This document shows positions 29,214 to 37,319 of a stretch of DNA of 64,000 bases, piece after piece. The DNA comes from Betaproteobacteria bacterium (GTDB lineage Bacteria > Pseudomonadota > Gammaproteobacteria > Burkholderiales > Burkholderiaceae_A): contig VGHN01000007.1 of the NCBI GenBank assembly GCA_016868255.1, forward strand, positions 30,143 through 94,142, given 5' to 3'. A program made the translations under genes and the position numbers. The notes beneath the pieces were generated by a model that saw nothing but the letters and a program-made list of their open reading frames with translations, had not been told where the DNA came from and ran no database searches. How positions within the stretch are numbered: the stretch's first letter is position 1; each line of letters begins with the position of its first letter.

Positions 29214-30983
29214 TTAATGGTCGAAGAACTGCTGACGGGCGAGTGCTTGGTACAGCACCGACTCGCGCATGAGTTCCTCGTGAGAGCCCACCGCCACCAA
29301 CCGGCCTGCATCCATCACCACGATGCGACTCGCCCGACGGACTGTCGAGAGTCGATGCGCAATGACCAGTGCGGTGCGACCGGGAAGAAGCCGCTCGAGC
29401 GCACTCTGCACCAGTCGCTCAGAGACGGTGTCGAGCGCCGAGGTCGCCTCATCCAACAACAAAAGCGGCGGGTTTCGAAGAATGGCGCGCGCAATCGCGA
29501 TTCGCTGACGCTGACCACCCGAGAGTCGCACACCCCGCTCCCCCAAGAAGCTGGCATAGCCCTGCGGTAGATCACCAATGAATTGGTCTGCATGGGCGGC
29601 TTGGGCAGCGGCTCGCACCTCATCGTCGGAGGCATTGAGCCGCCCGTAGCGAATGTTGCCCATCGCATCGTCCGAGAAGACAACGGGGTCCTGCGAGACG
29701 ACACCAATGAGCCCCCGCAGTCTGGGCAAGTCCCACTGCTCAATAGGCCGGCCGTTGATGCGAATTGCCCCCGACTGGGCTTGAAAGAAACCAAGAATCA
29801 GCTGAAACACAGTGGACTTGCCCGCCCCCGATGGGCCCACCAGGGCAATCGTCTCACCCGCCTCGACATTTAAGGTCAAGTCGCGCAAGGCCCAATCATT
29901 GGGGCGAGAGGGATAGGCAAAAGAGATGGCATCAAACGCAATTCGCACCGGCTCGGCCTGCGTGCCTTCAGCATTGAAGTGGTCCTCGAGGAGGCCCTTT
30001 GCAGACATCCGACCGACAAATCCACCCGCAGGCCCCATGAGATCAACCAGCCGCTCGGTGGCGCCAATGGCGCGCTGCAGATCCCCCCATCCCTCGGCAA
30101 GCGCCGCAATAGAGCCCGCAGTGAGCGTTGCATAGAGAACAAACTGCGCGAGCTCACCCGCACTCATCGAGCCTGCAGCGACCTCGCGTGCGCCGAGCCA
30201 GAGCACAAACACAATCACCAGGAATGCCAACACGATGGCCACCAGGGTGAGCATCGAGCGACTCCGAATGCGACGAAGCGACACTTCAAAGGCCCGCTCC
30301 ACGGTCTGGACGTAGCGCGAGAGTTCAAACGGTTCGCGGCCATAGGCCTGCACGGTTGAGATGGCATTGAGCACCTCGCCGGCAAGTGCGCTGGTGTCGG
30401 CCACGCGGTCTTGGCTGTCCTTCGAGATGCTGCGGACACGCCGACCCAGGGCGAGGACCGGCAAGACCACCGCCAGCAACAGGACCACCATCAGCGAAGC
30501 CAAAAAGGGGCTGGTGATGAGCATCATGGTGATGCCACCCGAGAGCAAGACCCCACTGCGCAGCGCCATGGAGACACTGGTGCCAATGAGTGTCTGAATC
30601 AGCGTGGTGTCGGCCGTGAGTCGAGAGAGGACCTCGCCGGTCTGCAGGGTCTCGAAATAGCGCGGTGGCTGCACAAGGACATGGGCATAGACCGCGCGGC
30701 GCAGATCCGCCACCACCCGCTCGCCAAGCCAAGACATGAAGTAGAAACGCAGGGCAGTGAAGATCCCCAACGCAATGGCAATTAGCACGAGCAGTCCGAA
30801 AGGCTCTGCGAGTCCCGAGAGGCCCTGATCAATCAGCCCACGAAATGCCAGAGGCACCGAGAGTGTCGAGGCCGCAGCGAGTAAGAGAAAAAGAAAGGCC
30901 AGAAACCACTGACGTGGATACTGGGCGGCCAAGGCCCAGATAGGTCTGAGTTGATCAATGGAGCGGCGGGGTTTGGGATGCAT
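29214..30983 (-). CDS. ABC exporter, fused membrane and ATPase domains (MsbA/multidrug-like)
   Basis: 589-aa half-transporter working as a homodimer. Residues about 20-310 are the six-helix type 1 exporter domain. The ATPase domain follows: Walker A GPSGAGKSTVF, Q-loop VSQDPVVFSD, signature LSGGQRQRIAIARAIL, Walker B LLLLDEATSALD, and H-loop IAHRLSTVRR. ATG 30983 fits family starts; the longer frame to 31034 overlaps the divergent vWA gene. It could export lipid, peptide or drug; sequence alone does not decide. Confidence 0.92.
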   Translation of the reverse strand: MHPKPRRSIDQLRPIWALAAQYPRQWFLAFLFLLLAAASTLSVPLAFRGLIDQGLSGLAEPFGLLVLIAIALGIFTALRFYFMSWLGERVVADLRRAVYAHVLVQPPRYFETLQTGEVLSRLTADTTLIQTLIGTSVSMALRSGVLLSGGITMMLITSPFLASLMVVLLLAVVLPVLALGRRVRSISKDSQDRVADTSALAGEVLNAISTVQAYGREPFELSRYVQTVERAFEVSLRRIRSRSMLTLVAIVLAFLVIVFVLWLGAREVAAGSMSAGELAQFVLYATLTAGSIAALAEGWGDLQRAIGATERLVDLMGPAGGFVGRMSAKGLLEDHFNAEGTQAEPVRIAFDAISFAYPSRPNDWALRDLTLNVEAGETIALVGPSGAGKSTVFQLILGFFQAQSGAIRINGRPIEQWDLPRLRGLIGVVSQDPVVFSDDAMGNIRYGRLNASDDEVRAAAQAAHADQFIGDLPQGYASFLGERGVRLSGGQRQRIAIARAILRNPPLLLLDEATSALDTVSERLVQSALERLLPGRTALVIAHRLSTVRRASRIVVMDAGRLVAVGSHEELMRESVLYQALARQQFFDH

Positions 30984-31033
30984 TGCTGTCTCATAATACG
31001 GGGTGACCCAAACAACCGCCGAGTGAGCCCGCA

Positions 31034-31882
31034 ATGCCCTACAACGCCGAGATTAGCCGCTCCAACCCCACCGCATTTTTGTTTCTCATCGATCAATCGG
31101 GGTCCATGGGCGAATCGGTCGGCAAAAGCAATTACACGCGTGCAGCCTTCCTCTGCGATGCGCTCAATCGTGTGGTGATGAATCTGATTGCCCGCAGTTC
31201 CAAGTCCGAGGGGGTCCGCGATTACTTTCACCTCGGCGCCATTGGCTATGGTGGCCAGGGCGTGCACAACGCCCTTCGGGGGAGTTTTGCCAATCGAATC
31301 TTTCACCCCATCTCGGCCTTCGAACGATCACCCCTGGCAATCGAAGACCGCGTCGAGCAGATTCCAGATGGCAATGGCGCAATGCGATCACACTCGATCA
31401 AGTTCCCCGTCTGGTTTCAGCCACTGCATGATGGTGGAACGCCCATGCGCAAAGCACTTCGAATGGCGGCCGAGGAACTCACGGGCTGGTGCGATGACCA
31501 TCCCGATTCATATCCACCCACGGTTCTTCACGTCACGGATGGCGAGCCCACCGATGGAGATCCAGAGCCGATGGCTGGCCAGGTGAGACAGACCGGCACC
31601 ACCGATGGCCACTCGCTGCTCTTTAACCTCCACACCAGCAATAGCAAGGCCGGCCCCATCGAGTTTGGTAGCAACGAGGAGGCCGTTCGTGACCCTTACG
31701 GAAAAAGTCTCTTTCGAATGTCGAGTCCCCTGCCCAAGACCGTGGCGGATGCAGCCAGAGAAAAGGGCTACGAAGTCGAAGCGGGTGCGCGGGGCTTTTT
31801 CTATAACGTGGAGCCGGTGGAAATCGTGGAGTTTTTTGACATCGGCACCCGTGCCTCGTCCCAGTCCATGCTGCTGAGATAA
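31034..31882 (+). CDS. von Willebrand factor A domain protein (TerY-like), first gene of a vWA-PP2C-kinase cassette
   Basis: 282 aa, no signal peptide or membrane segment, so cytoplasmic. A vWA fold with an intact metal-ion site: FLIDQSGSMGES (DxSxS) near residue 18, GGTPMRKAL (conserved Thr) in the middle, and HVTDGEPTDGD (conserved Asp). The next two genes are a PP2C-like phosphatase (5 bases away) and a kinase that overlaps the phosphatase. That gene set matches the TerY-P triad described for tellurite/stress-response loci, though no TerC or TerD gene is nearby. Partner or target unknown. Confidence 0.85.
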   Translation: MPYNAEISRSNPTAFLFLIDQSGSMGESVGKSNYTRAAFLCDALNRVVMNLIARSSKSEGVRDYFHLGAIGYGGQGVHNALRGSFANRIFHPISAFERSPLAIEDRVEQIPDGNGAMRSHSIKFPVWFQPLHDGGTPMRKALRMAAEELTGWCDDHPDSYPPTVLHVTDGEPTDGDPEPMAGQVRQTGTTDGHSLLFNLHTSNSKAGPIEFGSNEEAVRDPYGKSLFRMSSPLPKTVADAAREKGYEVEAGARGFFYNVEPVEIVEFFDIGTRASSQSMLLR

Positions 31883-31887
31883 ATCCA

Positions 31888-32649
31888 GTGCGGGTGCTCC
31901 GTGCCATCAGCCTCCCCAAGGAGGCCGATTACGCCAGTTCAAACGAGGATTTTTTTCTTGCCGATCCGGGGGGCCGCATCGCATCGATGAGCGATGGCGC
32001 CAGTGAATCTTTTGACTCGCGAAGCTGGGCCCGTTGCCTCTGTCAGACCTTCAACGAGCGATTTCTGGATATCGGAGATGCGATTCCATCAGACGACGAT
32101 ATCCACGAGATGGTCAACACGGCACGAGGTCGATTCCTTGAACTCTTCTCATCGCGCGAACTGAGTTGGTCTCAACAGGTGGCCTTCGATCGCGGGAACT
32201 TCGCAAGCCTGATTGGCGTGATTGAGAGCAACGATCAAATCACCATGGTGGGAATCGGCGACTCCATCGCCGTCTGGCAAGAGCCATCGGGTCGGCTCCA
32301 GAGCCACCCCATTCCCCTCGACCAGCCCGACAGTTTCAAACGCCACCCGGTGCTGCTCTCCTCGGATACAAGGGGGGACGAGGATGTCTTTCATCGACAG
32401 CGACGTCGGTGGTCGGTGATTCAAGTGAGGAAGGCCCACCTCCTTGGGGCGCGTCTGTATCTAATGACCGATGCGCTCGGCCATCAAGTTGTCTCCACAG
32501 CCCATGCAGGGCATTGGGATCTGGCAGAGAAGAATCTCTGCCAGAGTGAGACCGACTTTCGCTATTGGGTGACACAGCAACGCCTGAGCCATCAAATGCG
32601 CGTCGACGACACCACCCTTGCTATTCTCTCGTTCAAGGAATCCAGATGA
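31888..32649 (+). CDS. PP2C-like Ser/Thr protein phosphatase
   Basis: 253 aa, GTG start 31888, five bases after the vWA gene. PP2C metal-binding motifs are recognisable: NEDFFLAD and SMSDGASES at the N-terminus, VGIGDSIAVW, LMTDALGHQV, and DDTTLAIL at the C-terminus. It presumably reverses phosphorylation by the kinase encoded next, whose ATG overlaps this stop codon (ATGA). The divergent middle (about residues 60-110) is typical of PP2C proteins in such triads. Confidence 0.82.
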   Translation: MRVLRAISLPKEADYASSNEDFFLADPGGRIASMSDGASESFDSRSWARCLCQTFNERFLDIGDAIPSDDDIHEMVNTARGRFLELFSSRELSWSQQVAFDRGNFASLIGVIESNDQITMVGIGDSIAVWQEPSGRLQSHPIPLDQPDSFKRHPVLLSSDTRGDEDVFHRQRRRWSVIQVRKAHLLGARLYLMTDALGHQVVSTAHAGHWDLAEKNLCQSETDFRYWVTQQRLSHQMRVDDTTLAILSFKESR

Positions 32650-34277
32650 GGCTGCCCAACCTTGAGCAGTACCTTCGGGCCTTTCAACTGCCCCCGAGTC
32701 GCATTTTTAAGGACCCGGCACTGCGAGTTGCCACCGTCGAGACCAATGCCTTGGGCATGCCTCGGGTTCGATCGGGAAACTTTGCGCTCGTCTTTCGACT
32801 CGATGCGGGCACCGAGACCTATGCAGCGCGCTGCTTTACCCGAACCTCCAAAGAGGTCGCCCAACGCTACCAAGCCATCGCGGAGGCAACGCAAGCGTTG
32901 CGGGTGAGCACCATGCCGCGCGCCTTTCTTCCTTTCGATTACCAGGCCCAAGGCGTCTCGGTCGAGGGCGAGTTCTTCCCAATCATCAAGATGAAGTGGG
33001 CGACCGGTCGCAGCCTCGGCGACTATCTCAGTGAGCACCACCAAAACCGAACCAAACTAGCAGCGCTGCGGCAGTCCATGAAATCACTGGCCGGTTTTCT
33101 CGAGAGCCACAGCATTGCCCACGGTGATATTCAGCCCGGCAATGTCATGGTCAGTGAGGATGCCAAGCAACTCCAGTTGGTCGACTACGACGGTATGTAT
33201 GTTCCTGCGCTGTCGGGTCTGCCCGCGGCCGAACTCGGTCACATCAACTTTCAACACCCCAAGCGCAGCGAGGCGCATTTTCAACCAGAGCTCGATCGTT
33301 TCTCTTTCATCGCAATCGATTTCGCGCTCTCCGTGCTCGAGATCGAGCCCGGCCTCTGGGAACGCAGCTACAGCGACGAGGAAGGAATTGTTTTTCGGGC
33401 CAGTGACTATGCCAATCCCCTGCAATCGCCGGTGCTCGCCCTACTGGCCGAGCGGCCGGCTCTAAGAGAGCGAGTCGAACAATTCTCGAGAATCTGCCTG
33501 GGGCGATTCGAGGACATCCCCACTCTCGAGGAGTTTCAGAACGCGGCCATTCAGACCGCCCAGCCCGCCAAGGCCCCCACTCTTATCAAGCCCTCGGCTG
33601 CGCCGAGTACCGCACCCATTCCCGCGAAGCCCGCTGGAGGTCCCGAGAAGGCGCCAGCCCCCAAGGAACCCCCACCCATTGCGACATCGGCGCCGCTGGT
33701 ATTTCGCCCCGTGTTGCGCGTCGAACCCACCGCGAATACCAACCCCCAGGAGACAGTCGCGGCCTATGTGGGGTCGTATGAAGTGGTGTCGGCCTCGAGT
33801 TTTGTGAAGGTCAGCCAGCATGTGGGCAAACGAATCGAGTCGGTGGGAAAGGTTGTTGAAGTTCGTTCGGGCAAGGCCCGCTTCAACAACCGCCCTGCCC
33901 TACGCCCATACATCTATGTGGATTTCAACGAGATGTCGAGTGGCCGGGTGGTGCGAATCAAGCTTCTGCCAGAGGTCTTGGAGACCATGCGCGGCAGCCC
34001 AGAGCAGCTTCCAAATCAATCCTGGGTGGGCAAGTGGCTGACGGTCTCCGAGGTTGTGCAGCCCGTTCAGTACCTTCCGCATCCCGCCTTCTCTGGCGGC
34101 ATTGGAGAGGCCAGTCTTTTGATCAACCAACCCGGCCAGATTCGCCGTCTCTCCGAGGCCGAGGCAAGGTATCGGCTTGCCTCCAATAACGCTGCCGCCC
34201 GGGCCCGCATCAAGACCCGGTCGGTTACAACCCGCGCGCCTCGGCCCGGGGGCGCTTCGGGCAGCCGAAAGGCTTGA
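32646..34277 (+). CDS. Protein kinase-like protein with Pro/Ala-rich linker and C-terminal domain
   Basis: 543 aa. Kinase fold at about residues 1-290: glycine-loop region VRSGNFALVFRL, catalytic loop HGDIQPGNVMV (His159, Asp161, Asn166), and VDYDG (Asp180) in place of DFG. The usual beta-3 lysine appears to be arginine (YAARCF, Arg62). A roughly 90-residue linker rich in Pro, Ala and Lys follows (about 300-395), then a C-terminal domain of about 140 residues (RPYIYVDFNEM, WVGKWLTVSE) that I cannot name; it could be OB-like. ATG 32646 overlaps the phosphatase stop. Third member of the vWA-PP2C-kinase cassette. Confidence 0.82.
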   Translation: MRLPNLEQYLRAFQLPPSRIFKDPALRVATVETNALGMPRVRSGNFALVFRLDAGTETYAARCFTRTSKEVAQRYQAIAEATQALRVSTMPRAFLPFDYQAQGVSVEGEFFPIIKMKWATGRSLGDYLSEHHQNRTKLAALRQSMKSLAGFLESHSIAHGDIQPGNVMVSEDAKQLQLVDYDGMYVPALSGLPAAELGHINFQHPKRSEAHFQPELDRFSFIAIDFALSVLEIEPGLWERSYSDEEGIVFRASDYANPLQSPVLALLAERPALRERVEQFSRICLGRFEDIPTLEEFQNAAIQTAQPAKAPTLIKPSAAPSTAPIPAKPAGGPEKAPAPKEPPPIATSAPLVFRPVLRVEPTANTNPQETVAAYVGSYEVVSASSFVKVSQHVGKRIESVGKVVEVRSGKARFNNRPALRPYIYVDFNEMSSGRVVRIKLLPEVLETMRGSPEQLPNQSWVGKWLTVSEVVQPVQYLPHPAFSGGIGEASLLINQPGQIRRLSEAEARYRLASNNAAARARIKTRSVTTRAPRPGGASGSRKA

Positions 34278-34297
34278 TGTAAAATCTAGGGCTGCGC

Positions 34298-34374
34298 GGT
34301 GATGTAGCTCAGTCGGTTAGAGCGTGGCACTCATAACGCCAAGGTCGCTGGTTCGATCCCAGCCATCACCACCA
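34298..34374 (+). tRNA. tRNA-Met (CAT anticodon), CCA encoded
   Basis: 77 bases. Acceptor stem GGTGATG / CATCACC, D arm with AGCTCAGTCGGTTAGAGC, anticodon loop CTCATAA, T arm GCTGG-TTCGATC-CCAGC, and encoded ACCA at 34371-34374. The paired first acceptor base and the stem sequence suggest the elongator methionine tRNA, not the initiator. One A-C mismatch closes the anticodon stem. The end overlaps the 3' end of the convergent TauE gene. Confidence 0.95.
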
Positions 34375-35181
34375 GTTCACCCGGGTGAGCATGTACCCCG
34401 CCAAGACAAACAACAAATAAGCAAACCAGCGCTTGAGTTTCGGGACATCGGTCTTGTGTGCCAGCCGCGCACCCATTGGTGCGGTCATGATCGAGGCCGA
34501 GGCCAGGCAGACCAGGGCCGGTAGATAGATATAACCCACCGATCCGCTGGGCATGCCTGGCAGGTCCCACCCGGCCATGGCGTAGCCAATGAGTCCGCCC
34601 AGTGCAATTGGAAATGCAAGACCCGCCGAGGTGGCCACCGCCTGATGCATGGTGACATTGCACCAGGTGAGGAATGGGACGGTCATAAAGCCACCGCCCG
34701 CACCCAGAAGGCTAGAAATGAGGCCAATTCCCGAGCCGACAACCCCCATGCCCAAAGCGCCAGGCACATCACGTCCCGGCTTTGGCTTCTTCCCCTTGAG
34801 CATCTGCCAGGCGGAGTAGCCCACAAAAAGCCCGAAGAAGGCCGCCAAGAAAGATTCTTTGAGCATCCCGGCAAAATGCGCCCCCGCAAACGTGCCAATA
34901 AAGGCCCCTGTGCCCATGGCCCCAAGCAGGTCCGTGCGCACCGCCCCGTGGCGGTAGTGGGCCAGGGTGCTGGATACGGAAGTGAATAAATTGACCGCCA
35001 GGGAGGTTGCAATGGCGATCTTCATGATCTCGGTTGGGGGGAAGCCCTTGGCCCCAAACAGCATGACCATGAAGGGGACCATGGTCATTCCTCCCCCGAT
35101 ACCCAATAGACCCGCCAAGAAGCCCACGCTGCCCCCAAGGGCGACGAGGCCCACGATCAACCCCCAGTCCAACCACTCCAT
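34366..35181 (-). CDS. TauE/SafE family anion exporter/permease, copy 1
   Basis: 271 aa, about eight membrane segments in two TauE halves: the N-terminal GFLAGLLGIGGGMTMVPFM and the matching LGAGGGFMTVPFLTWCNV in the second half. The family exports sulfite or related sulfur anions or organic acids. The final residues (NWW and stop) are encoded by the antisense of the tRNA-Met 3' end (overlap 34366-34374). Divergent from the M23 peptidase gene 38 bases away. No sulfur gene is adjacent, so the substrate is open. Confidence 0.9.
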   Translation of the reverse strand: MEWLDWGLIVGLVALGGSVGFLAGLLGIGGGMTMVPFMVMLFGAKGFPPTEIMKIAIATSLAVNLFTSVSSTLAHYRHGAVRTDLLGAMGTGAFIGTFAGAHFAGMLKESFLAAFFGLFVGYSAWQMLKGKKPKPGRDVPGALGMGVVGSGIGLISSLLGAGGGFMTVPFLTWCNVTMHQAVATSAGLAFPIALGGLIGYAMAGWDLPGMPSGSVGYIYLPALVCLASASIMTAPMGARLAHKTDVPKLKRWFAYLLFVLAGYMLTRVNWW

Positions 35182-35219
35182 GTACGCCCCCTCAAAGCTC
35201 CATGTAAAATCATAAACTT

Positions 35220-36152
35220 ATGCAAATAAGCTTCATACCCAAGTCGGGCAGCCGCTGCTTTCACTTCAGTCTGGTGGGCTGGCGCCTGAAGGTCGCCATC
35301 GGCCTGGCAGTCCTCTTTGTTCTTGCGATGGTTCGCATCGGTTTCATGATGGCCTCCGAAGGCTCGACCAGCGCGGTGCTCAGTTGGTGGAGCATGGGTC
35401 GAGACGAGGCGGTTGCCAAGGAACTCGGGGCCCTGCGCGCGAAGATCGATCTTCTTGAGTCCACCATCTCTGCGATGGAGGGCGAGATCCCCAAAGAGGG
35501 ATCCAAGGCCGATGGGTCCAAACCCGCCAGCGTCAGAGAGTCCTCGCAAGGCAAACCCGGGGCGTCTAAGAGTCGCGACGGTTTCATGCCCATCGATGCC
35601 CATTCGGCCCCCCTCGAGATCGAGCGTCTCAACGAGCGCATGGAGAAAATTAGCTACTCCCTAGAGCGAGTCCTCTCTCACCGAGAGAACCTCGCCATTA
35701 ATCTCATACTCAACGACTCGGTCCAACCCATCGCTGCGCCGATCACCTCGGGGTTTGGCCGACGAATGGACCCATTCGATGGCAATCCCGCCTTCCACCG
35801 GGGCGTTGATTTCATCGCGCCGGCGGGCACGGCCGTCTTCGCACTTAGCTCCGGTGTGGTCGAGTCGATTGGCCCCTTTGGGGGTTATGGCAACGTGGTG
35901 GTCATCCGCCACAACGACCGCATCGTGAGTCGCTACGCCCACCTCGAGGGAATTGAAGTCACCACCGGCATGGCCGTTCTAGCGGGACGCCGCATCGGGC
36001 GCGTCGGAAGCACGGGGCGCTCAACGGGGAATCACCTCCACTTCGAAATTGAGATCGATGACCGTGTTGTCAATCCACGGCCAATCCTTGAGCGAGTCAG
36101 AAGCCGGACGGCCACCGCCATGTCAGTTGGGGCCCAAGCAAGGCCCAACTAG
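35220..36152 (+). CDS. M23 family metallopeptidase (LytM-type), membrane-anchored
   Basis: 310 aa. One membrane segment at about residues 24-45, then a charged helical region (about 60-165), and a C-terminal M23 domain with the zinc ligands HRGVDF and HLHFE and the core YGNVVVIRHNDRIVSRYAHL. The domain begins with TSGFGRRMDPF, as in active endopeptidases. It cleaves peptide cross-links of peptidoglycan. Two genes downstream is a bactofilin; M23-bactofilin pairs shape cells in several bacteria (for example Csd1 with CcmA in Helicobacter), so a local cell-wall remodelling role is likely. Confidence 0.9.
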   Translation: MQISFIPKSGSRCFHFSLVGWRLKVAIGLAVLFVLAMVRIGFMMASEGSTSAVLSWWSMGRDEAVAKELGALRAKIDLLESTISAMEGEIPKEGSKADGSKPASVRESSQGKPGASKSRDGFMPIDAHSAPLEIERLNERMEKISYSLERVLSHRENLAINLILNDSVQPIAAPITSGFGRRMDPFDGNPAFHRGVDFIAPAGTAVFALSSGVVESIGPFGGYGNVVVIRHNDRIVSRYAHLEGIEVTTGMAVLAGRRIGRVGSTGRSTGNHLHFEIEIDDRVVNPRPILERVRSRTATAMSVGAQARPN

Positions 36153-36200
36153 ACCCTAGACCCGCCCGAAACGCCCACGCCCCCCTCGTAAGATCATTCG

Positions 36201-36896
36201 ATGCTAGAGCCGAAGAAAAACCCACTCATTGACGAGCCGCTCATCGCGACATCGGCAAAGACCTTCGAGCGGGTTCGGCTCATTTACACGGTGCTCATCA
36301 CCCTCTGTGCCCTCACCCTCATCGGCTGGCTCTGGTTGCTGAGTTCCTTCGGCGAAAACATCTATGACGAGACCTGGTGGCGCCAGGCCATCTCGAAGTT
36401 CGCCAGCCAGCAGTTCGAGTCGTCGATCTCCAATGAGCAATCCAACCAGCTCAATGACCGAGTCAAAGAGGTCACCTCAGAGAATGCGGGTATCCAGACA
36501 AAATTGCAGAATTTGGAGCGGCTGATTCAAGCCACGCAGACCGACGTCTGGACTCGAAAATTTGTGGCCTGGCGTGCCCCGGGAAGCGATGGAGTGCAAT
36601 ACGAAGTGCTCCTCTCCAACCCAGACCCGCGCAAGAAGCCCGCAGCGGGCAGCAAGATCAAGGTACAGGTTCGCGGCCTCGACCGTTTTGACCCGCTCGT
36701 TCCAGAGCCGGGCATTGCCGAGTCCATCCAACGATTCAAACTCTCGCAGCACACCATTGCCGCACCCGAGATCGCCGAGACCGTCAAAGGAAAGCTCATC
36801 TCCTCAATTTCTCGTTATGCCATCTTAATCGTTATTCCCAACGATGACCCAGCCCAGACCGAGGTCATGATTATTCCCGTTACGGTCCGCAACTAG
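36201..36896 (+). CDS. Conserved-looking membrane protein of unknown function with coiled coil
   Basis: 231 aa, not recognised. One membrane segment at about residues 28-50 (IYTVLITLCALTLIGWLWLL). It is followed by a predicted helical/coiled stretch (about 65-115, QSNQLNDRVKEVTSENAG and onward) and a C-terminal half that looks like a beta domain. Placed 48 bases after the M23 peptidase and 18 bases before the bactofilin, so it may link the bactofilin scaffold to the envelope enzyme. That link is inference from position only. Confidence 0.65.
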   Translation: MLEPKKNPLIDEPLIATSAKTFERVRLIYTVLITLCALTLIGWLWLLSSFGENIYDETWWRQAISKFASQQFESSISNEQSNQLNDRVKEVTSENAGIQTKLQNLERLIQATQTDVWTRKFVAWRAPGSDGVQYEVLLSNPDPRKKPAAGSKIKVQVRGLDRFDPLVPEPGIAESIQRFKLSQHTIAAPEIAETVKGKLISSISRYAILIVIPNDDPAQTEVMIIPVTVRN

Positions 36897-36914
36897 CGCA
36901 GGGAAGGCCTGACC

Positions 36915-37319
36915 ATGTTCAATCGAAGCACCCGCACGGCAGTCCAGACCGAAACCCTGGCCACACTGGTTGACTCGAGCGTCCAGATCAAGGGCGAGGT
37001 CACATTCGAGAAGAGCGCCCGAATCGATGGCATCGTCACCGGGAATGTCACCGGGTCATCAGCGAAGGGTGGCACGCTCATTGTTGGGGCCACCTCGACC
37101 ATCAAGGGGCGTGTGAGTTGCCACAGTGTGGTGGTTCTCGGGCGGGTCCAGGGCGATATAGAGGCCACTCAGTTGGAAATCCGAGCCGGTGCAGTGATCG
37201 ACGGCGATATTCTCTACGATGTTGTCGAAATCCATCAGGGCTCCTCCATTAATGGCCGAATGGTTCGGCGAGGAGGTGGGCCTGCAGAGACCGCAGAGGC
37301 CCCGAAGAAAAAAGTCTAG
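36915..37319 (+). CDS. Bactofilin (polymerising beta-helix cytoskeletal protein)
   Basis: 134 aa. The DUF583/bactofilin core spans about residues 20-110 with short repeated beta-strands (VQIKGEVTFEKSARIDGIV, GTLIVGATSTIKGRV, VVVLGRVQGDIEA, LEIRAGAVIDGDILY), flanked by short unordered tails, the last lysine-rich. Bactofilins form filaments that position wall enzymes. The M23 peptidase two genes upstream fits that role. Its TAG stop and that of the convergent parA gene share one CTAG palindrome. Confidence 0.93.
   Translation: MFNRSTRTAVQTETLATLVDSSVQIKGEVTFEKSARIDGIVTGNVTGSSAKGGTLIVGATSTIKGRVSCHSVVVLGRVQGDIEATQLEIRAGAVIDGDILYDVVEIHQGSSINGRMVRRGGGPAETAEAPKKKV

Noticed and set aside
34298..34374. 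tRNA-Met as the island attachment site
   Set aside because: No integrase gene and no repeated tRNA 3' end seen by eye; the compositional change is 7 kb further right, at the IS30 relic.
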